A stretch of DNA of 64,000 nucleotides. Source: Saprospiraceae bacterium UBA3362 (GTDB lineage Bacteria > Bacteroidota > Bacteroidia > Chitinophagales > Saprospiraceae). The notes under the pieces are model-generated. The model was not told the DNA's origin, ran no database searches, and saw nothing but the letters and a program-made list of their open reading frames with translations. This document shows positions 35,167 to 44,262 of this stretch, in pieces; position 1 is the stretch's first letter, and every line of letters starts with the position of its first letter. Made by a program: the position numbers and the translations under genes. Where the stretch lies: assembly GCA_002360455.1 (NCBI GenBank), contig DEQQ01000024.1:1-64000 (forward strand), read 5' to 3'.

Positions 35167-37140
35167 ATGTCTTCTTCACATAGCAATATGAGCAAAGTTA
35201 GCTTTGCTGGAGTTTTAATTACCTTAGGAATTGTGTTCGGCGATATTGGAACATCGCCCCTTTATGTGATTCAAGCGATCATTGGAAATCGACCTGTTTC
35301 GCAGGAACTTATTTATGGAGGGATATCCTTGGTTTTTTGGACACTCATGATTATTACTACATTCAAATATGTAATCCTGGCTCTCAACGCGGATAACAAT
35401 GGAGAAGGCGGAATATTTGCCTTGTATGCTTTGGTAAGAAGATTCAACTCAAAATACGTTATTTATCCGGCCATCATAGGATGTGCTACCTTGATTGCAG
35501 ATGGATTCATCACGCCTCCTATTACCATTTCTTCTTCTGTGGAGGGACTCAACATGATCTTTCCCGATGCAGAGATCAATACAGTGCCCATTGTAATTAT
35601 TATACTTATAGCCTTATTTTCTTTCCAACAAGTAGGAACGCAAACTGTAGGAATTGCCTTTGGTCCCATTATGTTCATTTGGTTTACAATGATTGGAACA
35701 CTAGGTCTAATAGAAATAATTAAATATCCTCAAATTTTAGCCGCATTAAATCCTATGTATGGAATTCGATTGCTGATAGAATATCCCAAAGGATTTTGGT
35801 TGTTAGGAGCTGTTTTTCTTTGTACAACAGGGGGCGAGGCATTATATTCTGATTTGGGACACTGCGGAAAAAACAATGTGAGAGTAAGTTGGAGTTTTGT
35901 AGTTATAGCATTGCTCTTAAGCTATTTTGGGCAATCTGCTTACATCATTGCCAACCACGAAGGTTCATTGCTCGTCAATGAAGCCGGAGAACCTGTTTTT
36001 AGGTTGTTTTTTAAGCTCATGCCGGAATGGTTTTTGCCGATTGGAGTGATCATTGCATTGAGCGCTTCTGTTTTAGCCAGTCAAGCCTTAATTTCAGGAG
36101 TTTTCACTTTGGTCAATGAAGCTATGAAATTGCATCTTTGGTTTAGAATGAAAGTAAATTTTCCAACCAATGTAAAAGGGCAAGTGTACATACCGGGAAT
36201 CAATTGGTTTTTACTTGCAGGATGTATCGTGGTGGTATTGATATTCAAGCGATCAGAACACATGGAAGCTGCCTATGGTTTGGCGATTACGGTCGATATG
36301 CTCATGACCACCTTACTTTTGGGATTCTTTTATCGCATCAGATACCATAGTTTTGTCATTCCTCTTCTTCTTACCATTTTCTTAATCATCGTAGAAGCCA
36401 CTTTTTTAATTGCCAATCTTGATAAATTTTTCCATGGTGGTTGGTTTTCATTTATGATTGCTGCAGTGGTTGGAACCATGGTATATATATTGTACAACGC
36501 TCAAAAAATTCGAGCTAAACACACACAGTTTGTTCCGTTTGCAGACTTTGTTCCTATCCTAAAAGATTTGAACGATGACCAAACCATTCCAAAAGAAGCA
36601 TCGCATTTGGTTTATATGGCGATGGCAGAGGACACTCGCACCATTGATTCCAGTATAATGTATTCTATTTTGCGCAAAAGACCAAAACGCGCAGATGTGT
36701 ATTGGTTTGTACATGTCGAAATAGTGGATGATCCCTATCACAAATCTTATCATGTCAATACCATTGCACCTCGAGAAATCTTTTTTATCCATCTGCGATT
36801 TGGATTTAAAGTGGAACACAGAGTGAATGCAATGTTTTTTGAAATTGTCGACCAAATGGTCAAAAGCGGAGAGGTTGATACAAGAAGCCCTTATCCATCT
36901 TTACGAAAACACAATATGCCGGCCGACTTCAAATTTATTCTATTGCGTACAAGAGTGTCTGCCGACTCCGAACTCAATGGATTCGAACGATGGATTGTAA
37001 GATCTTATCGAATGATAAAAAAATTCAGCTTATCTGCCGTTGAAGATTTTGGACTGGAAATGTCCACCGTCGAAGAAGAAGTAGTGCCTATCTTTATTGG
37101 ACAAAAGCAAGAAATAGATTTGAAGCGAGTGCATACTTGA
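35167..37140 (+). CDS. kup: KUP-family potassium uptake transporter, copy 1
   Basis: 657 residues, the usual Kup length, with about 12 membrane helices in residues 10-450 and a soluble C-terminal domain. Family motifs: ITLGIVFGDIGTSPLYV at the N-terminus, GEGGIFALYAL, and FLCTTGGEALYSDLGHCG. It imports K+ with H+ at the inner membrane. A near-identical second copy follows 434 bp downstream. The DNA just before the ATG (GAGCATTACATTTACA with AATTTTAA after it) is conserved in front of copy 2, so both probably share promoter and leader features. Confidence 0.93.
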   Translation: MSSSHSNMSKVSFAGVLITLGIVFGDIGTSPLYVIQAIIGNRPVSQELIYGGISLVFWTLMIITTFKYVILALNADNNGEGGIFALYALVRRFNSKYVIYPAIIGCATLIADGFITPPITISSSVEGLNMIFPDAEINTVPIVIIILIALFSFQQVGTQTVGIAFGPIMFIWFTMIGTLGLIEIIKYPQILAALNPMYGIRLLIEYPKGFWLLGAVFLCTTGGEALYSDLGHCGKNNVRVSWSFVVIALLLSYFGQSAYIIANHEGSLLVNEAGEPVFRLFFKLMPEWFLPIGVIIALSASVLASQALISGVFTLVNEAMKLHLWFRMKVNFPTNVKGQVYIPGINWFLLAGCIVVVLIFKRSEHMEAAYGLAITVDMLMTTLLLGFFYRIRYHSFVIPLLLTIFLIIVEATFLIANLDKFFHGGWFSFMIAAVVGTMVYILYNAQKIRAKHTQFVPFADFVPILKDLNDDQTIPKEASHLVYMAMAEDTRTIDSSIMYSILRKRPKRADVYWFVHVEIVDDPYHKSYHVNTIAPREIFFIHLRFGFKVEHRVNAMFFEIVDQMVKSGEVDTRSPYPSLRKHNMPADFKFILLRTRVSADSELNGFERWIVRSYRMIKKFSLSAVEDFGLEMSTVEEEVVPIFIGQKQEIDLKRVHT

Positions 37141-37574
37141 TGAATCCTTTCTCTCTTTCATCAATTCAATTTTGGATTTGTTTTTAAGGCTCTTTAGTAT
37201 TCATCTTTGGTTACTAAAAATAGGATTATCTATTGAGGCCTGTTACTCATATTCATTTTTGAATTTGTCTTATTAATGATATGCCCGATTTATTTTAGAA
37301 TTATAAGGAGTTTATACTTTAGAATAGGACAATGTTTTTAAATTTATTTTACAGAAGAGGAATCTACTCGGTGATTTTAAATTAAATAAAATGAGCTAAA
37401 AGACACCTTGGGACACCCAAAAATACTGACCTCGAATTGTACTAGTTTGATTTTCAATACTTTAATTTTTTTCTCTCTTTAAAATGCGGAAGTCAGCTTA
37501 AATCGCGATTTTATATGTATTAATTTACATTACAGAGCACTACATTTACAGCCAATTTTAAATACCAAATAAAG
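37141..37574. other. intergenic between the kup copies
   Basis: 434 bp without a gene. The last ~50 bp resemble the leader of copy 1 (GAGCACTACATTTACA, then AATTTTAA). Around 37410 a doubled GACACC motif (GACACCTTGGGACACCC) stands out, possibly an insertion-sequence end remnant, but nothing supports a full element. Confidence 0.4.
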
Positions 37575-39548
37575 ATGTCTTCTACACATGACAATATGAG
37601 CAAAGTAAGCTTTGCAGGAGTTTTAATCACATTAGGAATTGTATTTGGCGATATTGGTACCTCCCCTCTATATGTGATTCAAGCCATCATAGGAAATAGA
37701 CCTGTTTCCAAAGAGCTGATATTCGGAGGGATGTCCCTGGTTTTTTGGACCCTTATGATTATCACTACATTCAAATACGTAATCCTGGCTCTCAATGCAG
37801 ACAATAAAGGAGAAGGAGGAATTTTTGCTCTTTACGCTTTGGTGAGAAGATTCAACTCAAAATACGTTATTTATCCAGCCATCATAGGATGTGCCACATT
37901 GATTGCAGATGGATTCATCACACCTCCTATTACCATTTCCTCCTCAGTAGAAGGACTAAACATGATCTTTCCTGATGCAGAAATCAATACTGTACCCATT
38001 GTAATTATTATTCTTATAGCATTATTTTCATTTCAACAAGTAGGAACACAAACTGTAGGAATTGCTTTTGGTCCCATTATGTTCATTTGGTTTGCAATGA
38101 TAGGAACATTAGGTTTGATAGAGATCATCAAATACCCTCAAATTTTAGCAGCATTAAATCCTATGTATGGAATTCGATTGCTGATAGAATATCCCAAAGG
38201 GTTTTGGTTGCTAGGAGCAGTTTTCCTGTGTACAACAGGAGGCGAAGCATTGTACTCCGATATTGGGCACTGTGGAAAAAACAATGTAAGAGTAAGTTGG
38301 AGCTTTGTAATCATTGCATTACTTCTAAGTTATTTTGGTCAATCAGCATATGCATTATCAAATCACGAAGGAAGTATGATTGTGAATGAAGCAGGAGTTC
38401 CTATTTATAGAGTCTTCTTTACAATGATGCCGCAATGGTTTTTACCTATAGGTGTCATCATTGCACTATTAGCCTCAGTTTTAGCCAGCCAAGCATTGAT
38501 TTCCGGAGTTTTTACCTTGGTCAATGAAGCTATGAAACTACACTTATGGTTTAGAATGAAGGTAAATTTTCCAACGAATGTAAAAGGGCAAGTTTACATT
38601 CCCGGCATAAATTGGTTTTTATTAGTAGGATGTATTGTCGTGGTATTAATCTTTAAACGATCTGAGCACATGGAAGCTGCCTACGGGCTTGCGATTACAG
38701 TGAATATGTTGATGACTACTCTGCTTTTAGGATTTTTCTACAGAATAAGATATCACAATTTTATTTTATCATTAATCGGCACAATTGTTTTAACTATTAT
38801 CGAATTCACTTTTCTAGTTGCCAACCTGGACAAATTTGCTCATGGTGGTTGGTTTTCATTCATTATTGCAATTCTATTTGGAACAATGGTATTTGTTTTA
38901 TTTTCTGCTCAAAAAATCCGAGCTAAACACACACAGTTTGTTCCGTTTGCGGACTTTGTTCCTATCCTAAAAGATTTGAACGATGACCAAACCATTCCAA
39001 AAGAATCAACTCATTTGGTTTATATGGCAATGGCTGAAGATACAAGGACTATTGATTCTAATATCATGTATTCCATTTTACGCAAAAGGCCAAAACGTGC
39101 AGATGTGTATTGGTTTGTCCATGTCGAAATAGTAGATGATCCTTATCATAAATCATACTTCGTAAACACTGTTGCACCACGAGAAATCTTTTTTATCCAT
39201 CTGCGATTTGGATTTAAAGTAGAACATAGAGTCAATGCAATGTTTTTTGAAATTGTAGACCAAATGGTCAAAAGCGGAGAGGTAGATACAAGAAGCCCTT
39301 ATCCGTCTTTACGAAAACACAATATGCCTGCCGACTTCAAATTTATTCTATTGCGCACAAGAGTTTCTGCCGACTCCGAACTCAATGGATTTGAACGATG
39401 GATTGTAAGATCATATAGAATAATAAAAAAATTCAGCTTACCTGCAGCAGAAGACTTTGGATTGGAAATGTCCACTGTTGAAGAAGAAGTAGTGCCTATT
39501 TTTATCGGGCAAAAACAAGAAATAGATTTGAAGCGAGTGCATACTTGA
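37575..39548 (+). CDS. kup: KUP-family potassium uptake transporter, copy 2
   Basis: Same length, start and end as copy 1. The proteins differ little in residues 1-250 and in the soluble tail after about 450, but clearly in two membrane stretches (about 255-290 and 395-445: for example SAYALSNHEGSMIVNEAG against SAYIIANHEGSLLVNEAG). At DNA level, divergent codon use alternates with blocks that are almost letter-perfect (for example around 38930-39000 against 36520-36590), which looks like gene conversion between tandem duplicates. Both copies retain all family motifs and appear functional; the substitutions could tune affinity or regulation. Confidence 0.93.
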   Translation: MSSTHDNMSKVSFAGVLITLGIVFGDIGTSPLYVIQAIIGNRPVSKELIFGGMSLVFWTLMIITTFKYVILALNADNKGEGGIFALYALVRRFNSKYVIYPAIIGCATLIADGFITPPITISSSVEGLNMIFPDAEINTVPIVIIILIALFSFQQVGTQTVGIAFGPIMFIWFAMIGTLGLIEIIKYPQILAALNPMYGIRLLIEYPKGFWLLGAVFLCTTGGEALYSDIGHCGKNNVRVSWSFVIIALLLSYFGQSAYALSNHEGSMIVNEAGVPIYRVFFTMMPQWFLPIGVIIALLASVLASQALISGVFTLVNEAMKLHLWFRMKVNFPTNVKGQVYIPGINWFLLVGCIVVVLIFKRSEHMEAAYGLAITVNMLMTTLLLGFFYRIRYHNFILSLIGTIVLTIIEFTFLVANLDKFAHGGWFSFIIAILFGTMVFVLFSAQKIRAKHTQFVPFADFVPILKDLNDDQTIPKESTHLVYMAMAEDTRTIDSNIMYSILRKRPKRADVYWFVHVEIVDDPYHKSYFVNTVAPREIFFIHLRFGFKVEHRVNAMFFEIVDQMVKSGEVDTRSPYPSLRKHNMPADFKFILLRTRVSADSELNGFERWIVRSYRIIKKFSLPAAEDFGLEMSTVEEEVVPIFIGQKQEIDLKRVHT

Positions 39549-39576
39549 TAGAGGTACAGCTTGAATATCGAATGTT

Positions 39577-40698
39577 TTATTGATTCTTAAAATAAGAACC
39601 AATGGCTTCCGCTACTCTATCGCAATCAGAATAGCTCAATAAATTATGCATTGGCAACCTCAGCAGCGTTTTCTCATATCGTTTTGCATTTTCCAACTGT
39701 TGAGTCTTGTTATGTTTTGAAAAATAAGGGCTGTCGTGCAAGCATAAATAATGGAAAAAAGCTTGAATTTTATTATTCTCCAAATGGGCTCTCAGAGATT
39801 CTCTGACCTCAAAATTTTCAAGCAAGATATAGTAAACCGATCCATTGACATAATAATTGGATGGAAGTTGCATTAAATGAATTGGCAATTCATTGAGTAT
39901 CGAATGATAATAATGAACCAATGAATTTCTGCCCTGTATAATCCTTTTTTCTTCTTCCAATTGAGCCAGCAACACAGCTGTTTGAAGTTCGGAACATCCA
40001 TACGATGAACCTATCGTCTGCCATTCGTATCGAGCACTTTCTCCTTTAAGAAATTGAGACCTATTTGTACCTTTTTCAAAAACAAGTTCTGCATCAGAAA
40101 ACAAACTTGGATTGTTCACTACCAACAATCCTCCTTCACCACAACGCAACGGTTTAGTGTCATGAAATGAAAAACAAACTAAATCTGCCCATTTTCCTAC
40201 GCAATCTTGATCTAAAAAATGAGCTCCAAAACTTTGAGCAGCATCTTGTACAATGATTATCCCACGTTGATTGCACAGAGATCTCAGCGCATCCAAGTCT
40301 TGCTCAATTCCTGCATAGTCCACAACAACAATTACTTTAGTCCTCTCTGTGATCAGTTCCTCAACATGCCGAAGATCTATATTGGGACCGGACTTTTGTG
40401 AATCTGCGAAAATCAAAGTTGCCGCTCTTAGTGCAAATGCATTTGCTGTAGAAGTAAAAGTATAGGAAGGCAAAATAACCTCATCTCCGGGAGAAATTTG
40501 AGCCAGGACTGCCGCCATCTCCAAAGAGTCGGTGCAGCTGGAAGTAAAAAATAATCTTGAATGAGGAAATCTAATTTGCAATAACTCCAAACACCGTTTG
40601 GTAAACTCCTGCCCGGAAGATAAACGACCTGAATTTATAGCTTGTACAGCATACTGAGGCTCATGAGATGCAACAAAAACTTCATTAAATTTAATCAT
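39577..40698 (-). CDS. rffA: DegT/DnrJ/EryC1 sugar aminotransferase (RffA/WecE-like)
   Basis: PLP-dependent transaminase acting on nucleotide-linked keto-sugars; the closest match by eye is dTDP-4-keto-6-deoxyglucose transaminase, which makes TDP-Fuc4N for surface polysaccharide. The schiff-base Lys is Lys182 in SFHDTKPLRCGEGG, the equivalent of SFHETKN in RffA. Other family features are QDAAQSFGA, EKGTNRSQFLKG, and IGSSYGCSELQTAVLLAQLE. 373 residues is the expected length. Its ATG overlaps the stop of the DUF5683 gene (ATGA), so it is translated as the last gene of the parA-parB-DUF5683 operon, an unusual home for a sugar enzyme. Confidence 0.87.
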   Translation of the reverse strand: MIKFNEVFVASHEPQYAVQAINSGRLSSGQEFTKRCLELLQIRFPHSRLFFTSSCTDSLEMAAVLAQISPGDEVILPSYTFTSTANAFALRAATLIFADSQKSGPNIDLRHVEELITERTKVIVVVDYAGIEQDLDALRSLCNQRGIIIVQDAAQSFGAHFLDQDCVGKWADLVCFSFHDTKPLRCGEGGLLVVNNPSLFSDAELVFEKGTNRSQFLKGESARYEWQTIGSSYGCSELQTAVLLAQLEEEKRIIQGRNSLVHYYHSILNELPIHLMQLPSNYYVNGSVYYILLENFEVRESLRAHLENNKIQAFFHYLCLHDSPYFSKHNKTQQLENAKRYEKTLLRLPMHNLLSYSDCDRVAEAIGSYFKNQ

Positions 40699-41282
40699 CG
40701 ATAACTCAGATTAATTCCTACTCCAAGTCCTCCATTCACCCCTGAACTTGGCCCAAGTTGCAAAGAAAGATCGTTGGTTACATTAAACTTAAGAAGATGC
40801 GCATCTACAAAGGCATCTACACCATTGAGCAGATATAGTATCCCTGTCACCAGCCATGACATCTGGGTATTGCGATCGTAATATTGCTTGTAGGCCAACA
40901 ATCCCTGTACGCTCAACCTTCCTACAAATTCATCTGTACTTTGATCTTTATAAATGATTCTTGATGTCCATGCTGCATTATACCGATCGTATTGTTTTTG
41001 ATTTTCAAAAACAAAATAAAGTCCTGTACCCAAAGCAGCATAGACTACAGGGATCTTCCAATATTTTTTATTGTATAATTGTCCGGCTCCCGGCAATGCA
41101 AGAGAAAATAAAAATGATCTTCCCGGCCTTCCTGAAAACAACAATTTCAATACTCCGTCGGATTTGGATTTTTCTTTTACAATCAGACTATCCGGTGAAG
41201 TGGGTTCTTGTCCTTGCAGTTTGTTCTCGAACAAAACCAAAGCAAGTATAAAAAGGAATGCTATTTTAAACATAGAACTCAT
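40695..41282 (-). CDS. DUF5683 envelope protein
   Basis: Signal peptide (FKIAFLFILALVLFENKLQGQ) followed by a Ser/Lys-rich stretch. The DUF5683 signature SGRPGRSFLFSLALPGAGQLYNK-type segment and YWKIPVVYAALGTGLYFVFEN are present, then two further hydrophobic segments. Bacteroidota carry this gene regularly right after parB; its function is unknown. It sits 27 bp after parB and overlaps the aminotransferase by 4 bp. Confidence 0.85.
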   Translation of the reverse strand: MSSMFKIAFLFILALVLFENKLQGQEPTSPDSLIVKEKSKSDGVLKLLFSGRPGRSFLFSLALPGAGQLYNKKYWKIPVVYAALGTGLYFVFENQKQYDRYNAAWTSRIIYKDQSTDEFVGRLSVQGLLAYKQYYDRNTQMSWLVTGILYLLNGVDAFVDAHLLKFNVTNDLSLQLGPSSGVNGGLGVGINLSYR

Positions 41283-41309
41283 ACATAAGTAAACGTCAGA
41301 AACAAACAG

Positions 41310-42209
41310 TTAGTCTTCTAAAAGAATATCCAGTATATCATTAAGCTCGCGATCAGACTTAAAACTAATTACAATCTGACCCTCCCCTTTTGCATTTCGA
41401 TTTACTTTTATTTTTGTTCCCAATTTGGCGGATAGATTTTGTTCTATCACTTTTAATTCACTTGGTGCAGCTTTTGTTGGAGTTATCATTGTCCTTCCCG
41501 TTGGTTTGTGAAAGGATTGTGCCATCTTTTCTGCATCGCGCACAGAGAGATCTTTAGCCTTGATTTCTTTATAAATATGCATTTGTTGTAACAAATCATC
41601 TACACCTGCCAAAACTCTCGCATGACCCATGCTTATAGCCTTTTCGCGCACAGCTGTTTGAATCTCCGGAGGTAATTTCAACAATCGAGTATAATTGCTT
41701 ACGGTACTCCGTTTTTTACCAACGCGATCTGAAAGATCTTCATGAGTAAATTTACATTCTTCTATTAATCGCTGATAGGAAATGGCGATTTCTATGGGGT
41801 TCAAATCCTCTCTCTGAATATTCTCAACCAAGCCCATTTCCAATATCTCGGTATCATTGGCCTGTCTGATATAGGCAGGCAGCTCGCTCAATCCTGCAAT
41901 TTTTGCTGCACGAAAGCGTCTTTCACCTGAGATAAGTTCATACTCATTTGGGGCAATCTTTCTCAAAGTAACAGGCTGAATCAATCCGTATGTTTTGATC
42001 GATGTGGCCAATTCATTCAACTGTTCTTCATCAAACGAGGTTCGGGGTTGATGAGGATTGGCTTTGATTTGGACTAAAGGAATCATGGAATGCGAAGAAA
42101 CTATCCCGGCCAAAGCATCTGCAGCTTGTCCATCTTTGACTGCTTCTGTCTTATTGATGTTTCCCAATAATGCCTTGAGGCCTTTGCCCAACTCTGTTTT
42201 CTGACTCAT
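41310..42209 (-). CDS. parB: chromosome partition protein ParB
   Basis: CTP-dependent clamp that loads at parS sites and helps segregate the origin region. Motifs: box I with KANPHQPRTSFDEEQL, box II GERRFRAAKIAGL (CTP-binding Arg residues), ENIQREDLNPIE, then the helix-turn-helix THEDLSDRVGKKRSTVSNYTRL. The C-terminal dimerisation domain covers about 240-299. 299 residues is normal. Four bp after parA. No convincing parS was seen in the window. Confidence 0.95.
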   Translation of the reverse strand: MSQKTELGKGLKALLGNINKTEAVKDGQAADALAGIVSSHSMIPLVQIKANPHQPRTSFDEEQLNELATSIKTYGLIQPVTLRKIAPNEYELISGERRFRAAKIAGLSELPAYIRQANDTEILEMGLVENIQREDLNPIEIAISYQRLIEECKFTHEDLSDRVGKKRSTVSNYTRLLKLPPEIQTAVREKAISMGHARVLAGVDDLLQQMHIYKEIKAKDLSVRDAEKMAQSFHKPTGRTMITPTKAAPSELKVIEQNLSAKLGTKIKVNRNAKGEGQIVISFKSDRELNDILDILLED

Positions 42210-42213
42210 TAGT

Positions 42214-42981
42214 TTAGGATTTATTTCTTTTCATAAATTCATCTGCCAAGTTCAAGAAATTGATACTTCCCGTACTTGAAGCATCATACAATACGACAGG
42301 TTTCTTAACCAATGGTGATTCTGTAATTTTAGAATTTCTGTGTATAATGGTATTAAAGATCGGAAGATCTATAGACTCTTTCATGTCTTTGATAACCATC
42401 GCCGACATCCTCAATCGCTTATCATACATAGACAGCAGAACCCCCTCTATCTCCAGTTTCGGATTTAGATTATGCCGAACAATATCAATCGTATTTTTAA
42501 TTTTGGACAAGCCTTCCAATGCAAACAATTCGCACTGAACAGGAATAATCACCGTATCCGCCGCTACTAATGCATTTACCGTCATCAAGCCCAATGAAGG
42601 AAGGCAATCGATAAAAATAAAATCAAAATCGTCTTTGACCTGATCGATCACTTTCTTCATCACAAACTCTCGACTCTCCATGCTTACCAACTCAATATCG
42701 GCACCTACCAGATCAATATTAGAGGGCAACACGAATAAATTCGGGGTATCTGTTTCCAATATTGCCTTCTTAGGATCCTGAGATTGGATCATACATTCGT
42801 ACAAACCGTGGCGAAATTCTTTGGTATCCGCTCCGGTCCCTGAGGTGGTATTGGCCTGCGGGTCTGCATCAATAAGCAATACTTTTTTCTCCAATACTGC
42901 AATGCAAGCAGCAAGATTGATGGCTGTGGTAGTTTTGCCCACACCTCCCTTTTGATTTGCTATGGCGATTACTTTGCCCAT
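42214..42981 (-). CDS. parA: chromosome partition ATPase ParA/Soj
   Basis: 255-residue deviant-Walker ATPase. Walker A QKGGVGKTTTAINLA (residues 9-23) with the signature Lys, the DADPQANTT segment, and Walker B DFIFIDCLPSLG are all present. It forms nucleotide-dependent gradients on the nucleoid that move ParB-parS complexes. The N-terminus starts directly with MGKVIAIANQKGG, lacking a helix-turn-helix, as in chromosomal Soj. First gene of an operon with parB, DUF5683 and the aminotransferase; a TAGATTTG box at 43041-43048 (minus strand) may be part of its promoter. Confidence 0.95.
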   Translation of the reverse strand: MGKVIAIANQKGGVGKTTTAINLAACIAVLEKKVLLIDADPQANTTSGTGADTKEFRHGLYECMIQSQDPKKAILETDTPNLFVLPSNIDLVGADIELVSMESREFVMKKVIDQVKDDFDFIFIDCLPSLGLMTVNALVAADTVIIPVQCELFALEGLSKIKNTIDIVRHNLNPKLEIEGVLLSMYDKRLRMSAMVIKDMKESIDLPIFNTIIHRNSKITESPLVKKPVVLYDASSTGSINFLNLADEFMKRNKS

Positions 42982-43040
42982 TGCTATTTTATTGATTTTC
43001 AGGAAACAAGAATGCTATAGTTAAGTTTAAAAAACAAGCT

Positions 43041-43048
43041 CAAATCTA
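43041..43048 (-). promoter_or_regulatory. possible -7 box of parA
   Basis: TAGATTTG on the minus strand fits TAnnTTTG, 60 bp before the ATG. The expected -33 position falls inside repeat copy C and no TTG is there. Confidence 0.3.
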
Positions 43049-43060
43049 ATGATTCTATCA

Positions 43061-43160
43061 AGGGCGTGCCACTGCCTTTGGCAGTGTCGGAGTCTTCCAT
43101 GCTCGTTCCACTCGGTGCTTTGCACCAACCCTTTGGGTTGCATTTCAGCCTCCTCACGCA
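43061..43160 (+). repeat. modular hairpin repeat, copy C
   Basis: GGGCGTGCC, hairpin ACTGCC-TTT-GGCAGT, GTCGGAG, spacer ending CACTC, hairpin GGTGC-TTT-GCACC, hairpin AACCC-TTT-GGGTT, then CAGCCTCCTCACGCA. Constant ends and centre match copy B while all three stems have different sequences. It lies just upstream of parA, on the opposite strand to copies A and B. Confidence 0.8.
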
Positions 43161-43292
43161 AATCTATACACAATTCTTTCACACTCACTAATTACGACTT
43201 TTCAAATTACATCTCAACCTTTAATGTTGTTTACCTAAGAAAACATTCTATCTAATTCCAAATTGATTACCAAAATGGTCACTGCACAAAAT

Positions 43293-43326
43293 AAAAAGAC
43301 CTCATCAAACTAGACGAGGCCTTTTT
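43293..43326 (-). terminator. rho-independent terminator of the gld operon
   Basis: AAAAAGACCTC pairs with GAGGCCTTTTT (one mismatch) around a 12-nt loop, with T/A tracts on both sides. It follows the gldN stop by about 25 bp on the minus strand. Confidence 0.75.
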
Positions 43327-43349
43327 ATTTTTTTATACTGAAAGTTCAA

Positions 43350-44231
43350 TTAATAAACCCACAAATCGTGCTCATAATTGAACAATTCATTTTTAATTTT
43401 TTCTGATTCAAGCAACATATAAATTCCGGCATTTTCTCCCCATTTTTCAGCAGTGAATATATCCGGAAGACGATTGTCTTGAACATTAGACTGCTTCAAA
43501 ATATAACTTGAGAAAAATCTAGAATCAAACAAGTCAGCCCATGTTCCCGGTGAAGAATCGTTGATATCATTGAAAACTCTCTCTTTGGTAAAGTACTTTC
43601 TTGCTTCAGGATAGTAGATCCAGAACATCGGTCTGGCATATTCTAATTCCCCTGTCTCAGCATTTTTCTTTTCCAAAATAGGAGCAATACCCAAAATTCG
43701 ACAATAAATTCTGGAAGCCTCTTTATCGAAGTACCACATTTCCTTAACACGGAATGTCTTTATGTTGGTCCAGTCGATATCGTTTTTAACGATTTTGATT
43801 TCTTCAAGATAGGTCTCAGCATTCCAAACCGACTGGGTGTCTATTTTATGCAACATCCCTTCCAACTCTTCGCCGGTCACTCTACTTTTAAAATCATCTT
43901 CGCCAAAAATTTTAATATCTCCGTTTTGGACTCCATCAAGCAATATTTTGAAGAACGGGCGCTGTGGATACATGAAGCAGATATTCATTTTTTCACGAGT
44001 ATCTATCACTCTCCAAATACGCTTACTCCAGGCTACATCAGCCTCTCTTAATGGCTCATAAGCCAAAGTTCGCTGCTCGCTCACCAAAGTACGTTCAACA
44101 ATATCATCCAAATAGCCGGATGTATCTTCGGGATTGCTTGCTTCTGTCATCTCCTCTTCTTCAACTTGAGCTGTGCTCAATGTAGAGAAACCTAGCCACA
44201 GGGATACTAAAAGAAACCAAAATTTTGTCAT
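43350..44231 (-). CDS. gldN: gliding motility / type IX secretion protein GldN
   Basis: Periplasmic partner of GldK in the ring under the outer membrane of the type IX system. Signal peptide (FWFLLVSLWLGFSTLSTAQ), then an acidic stretch and the conserved body: WSKRIWRVIDTREKMNICFMYPQRPFFKILLDG, KEMWYFDKEASRIYCRILGI and FWIYYPEARKYF segments. Last gene of the K-L-M-N operon, 31 bp after gldM, with a terminator behind it. Length 293 is typical. Confidence 0.95.
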   Translation of the reverse strand: MTKFWFLLVSLWLGFSTLSTAQVEEEEMTEASNPEDTSGYLDDIVERTLVSEQRTLAYEPLREADVAWSKRIWRVIDTREKMNICFMYPQRPFFKILLDGVQNGDIKIFGEDDFKSRVTGEELEGMLHKIDTQSVWNAETYLEEIKIVKNDIDWTNIKTFRVKEMWYFDKEASRIYCRILGIAPILEKKNAETGELEYARPMFWIYYPEARKYFTKERVFNDINDSSPGTWADLFDSRFFSSYILKQSNVQDNRLPDIFTAEKWGENAGIYMLLESEKIKNELFNYEHDLWVY

Positions 44232-44262
44232 TGTCTTAGTTTATTTGAAACCTAAAATTATA

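Noticed and set aside
37400..37450. GACACC-doubled sequence as an insertion-sequence end
   Set aside because: No matching second end, no transposase and no target duplication could be found.
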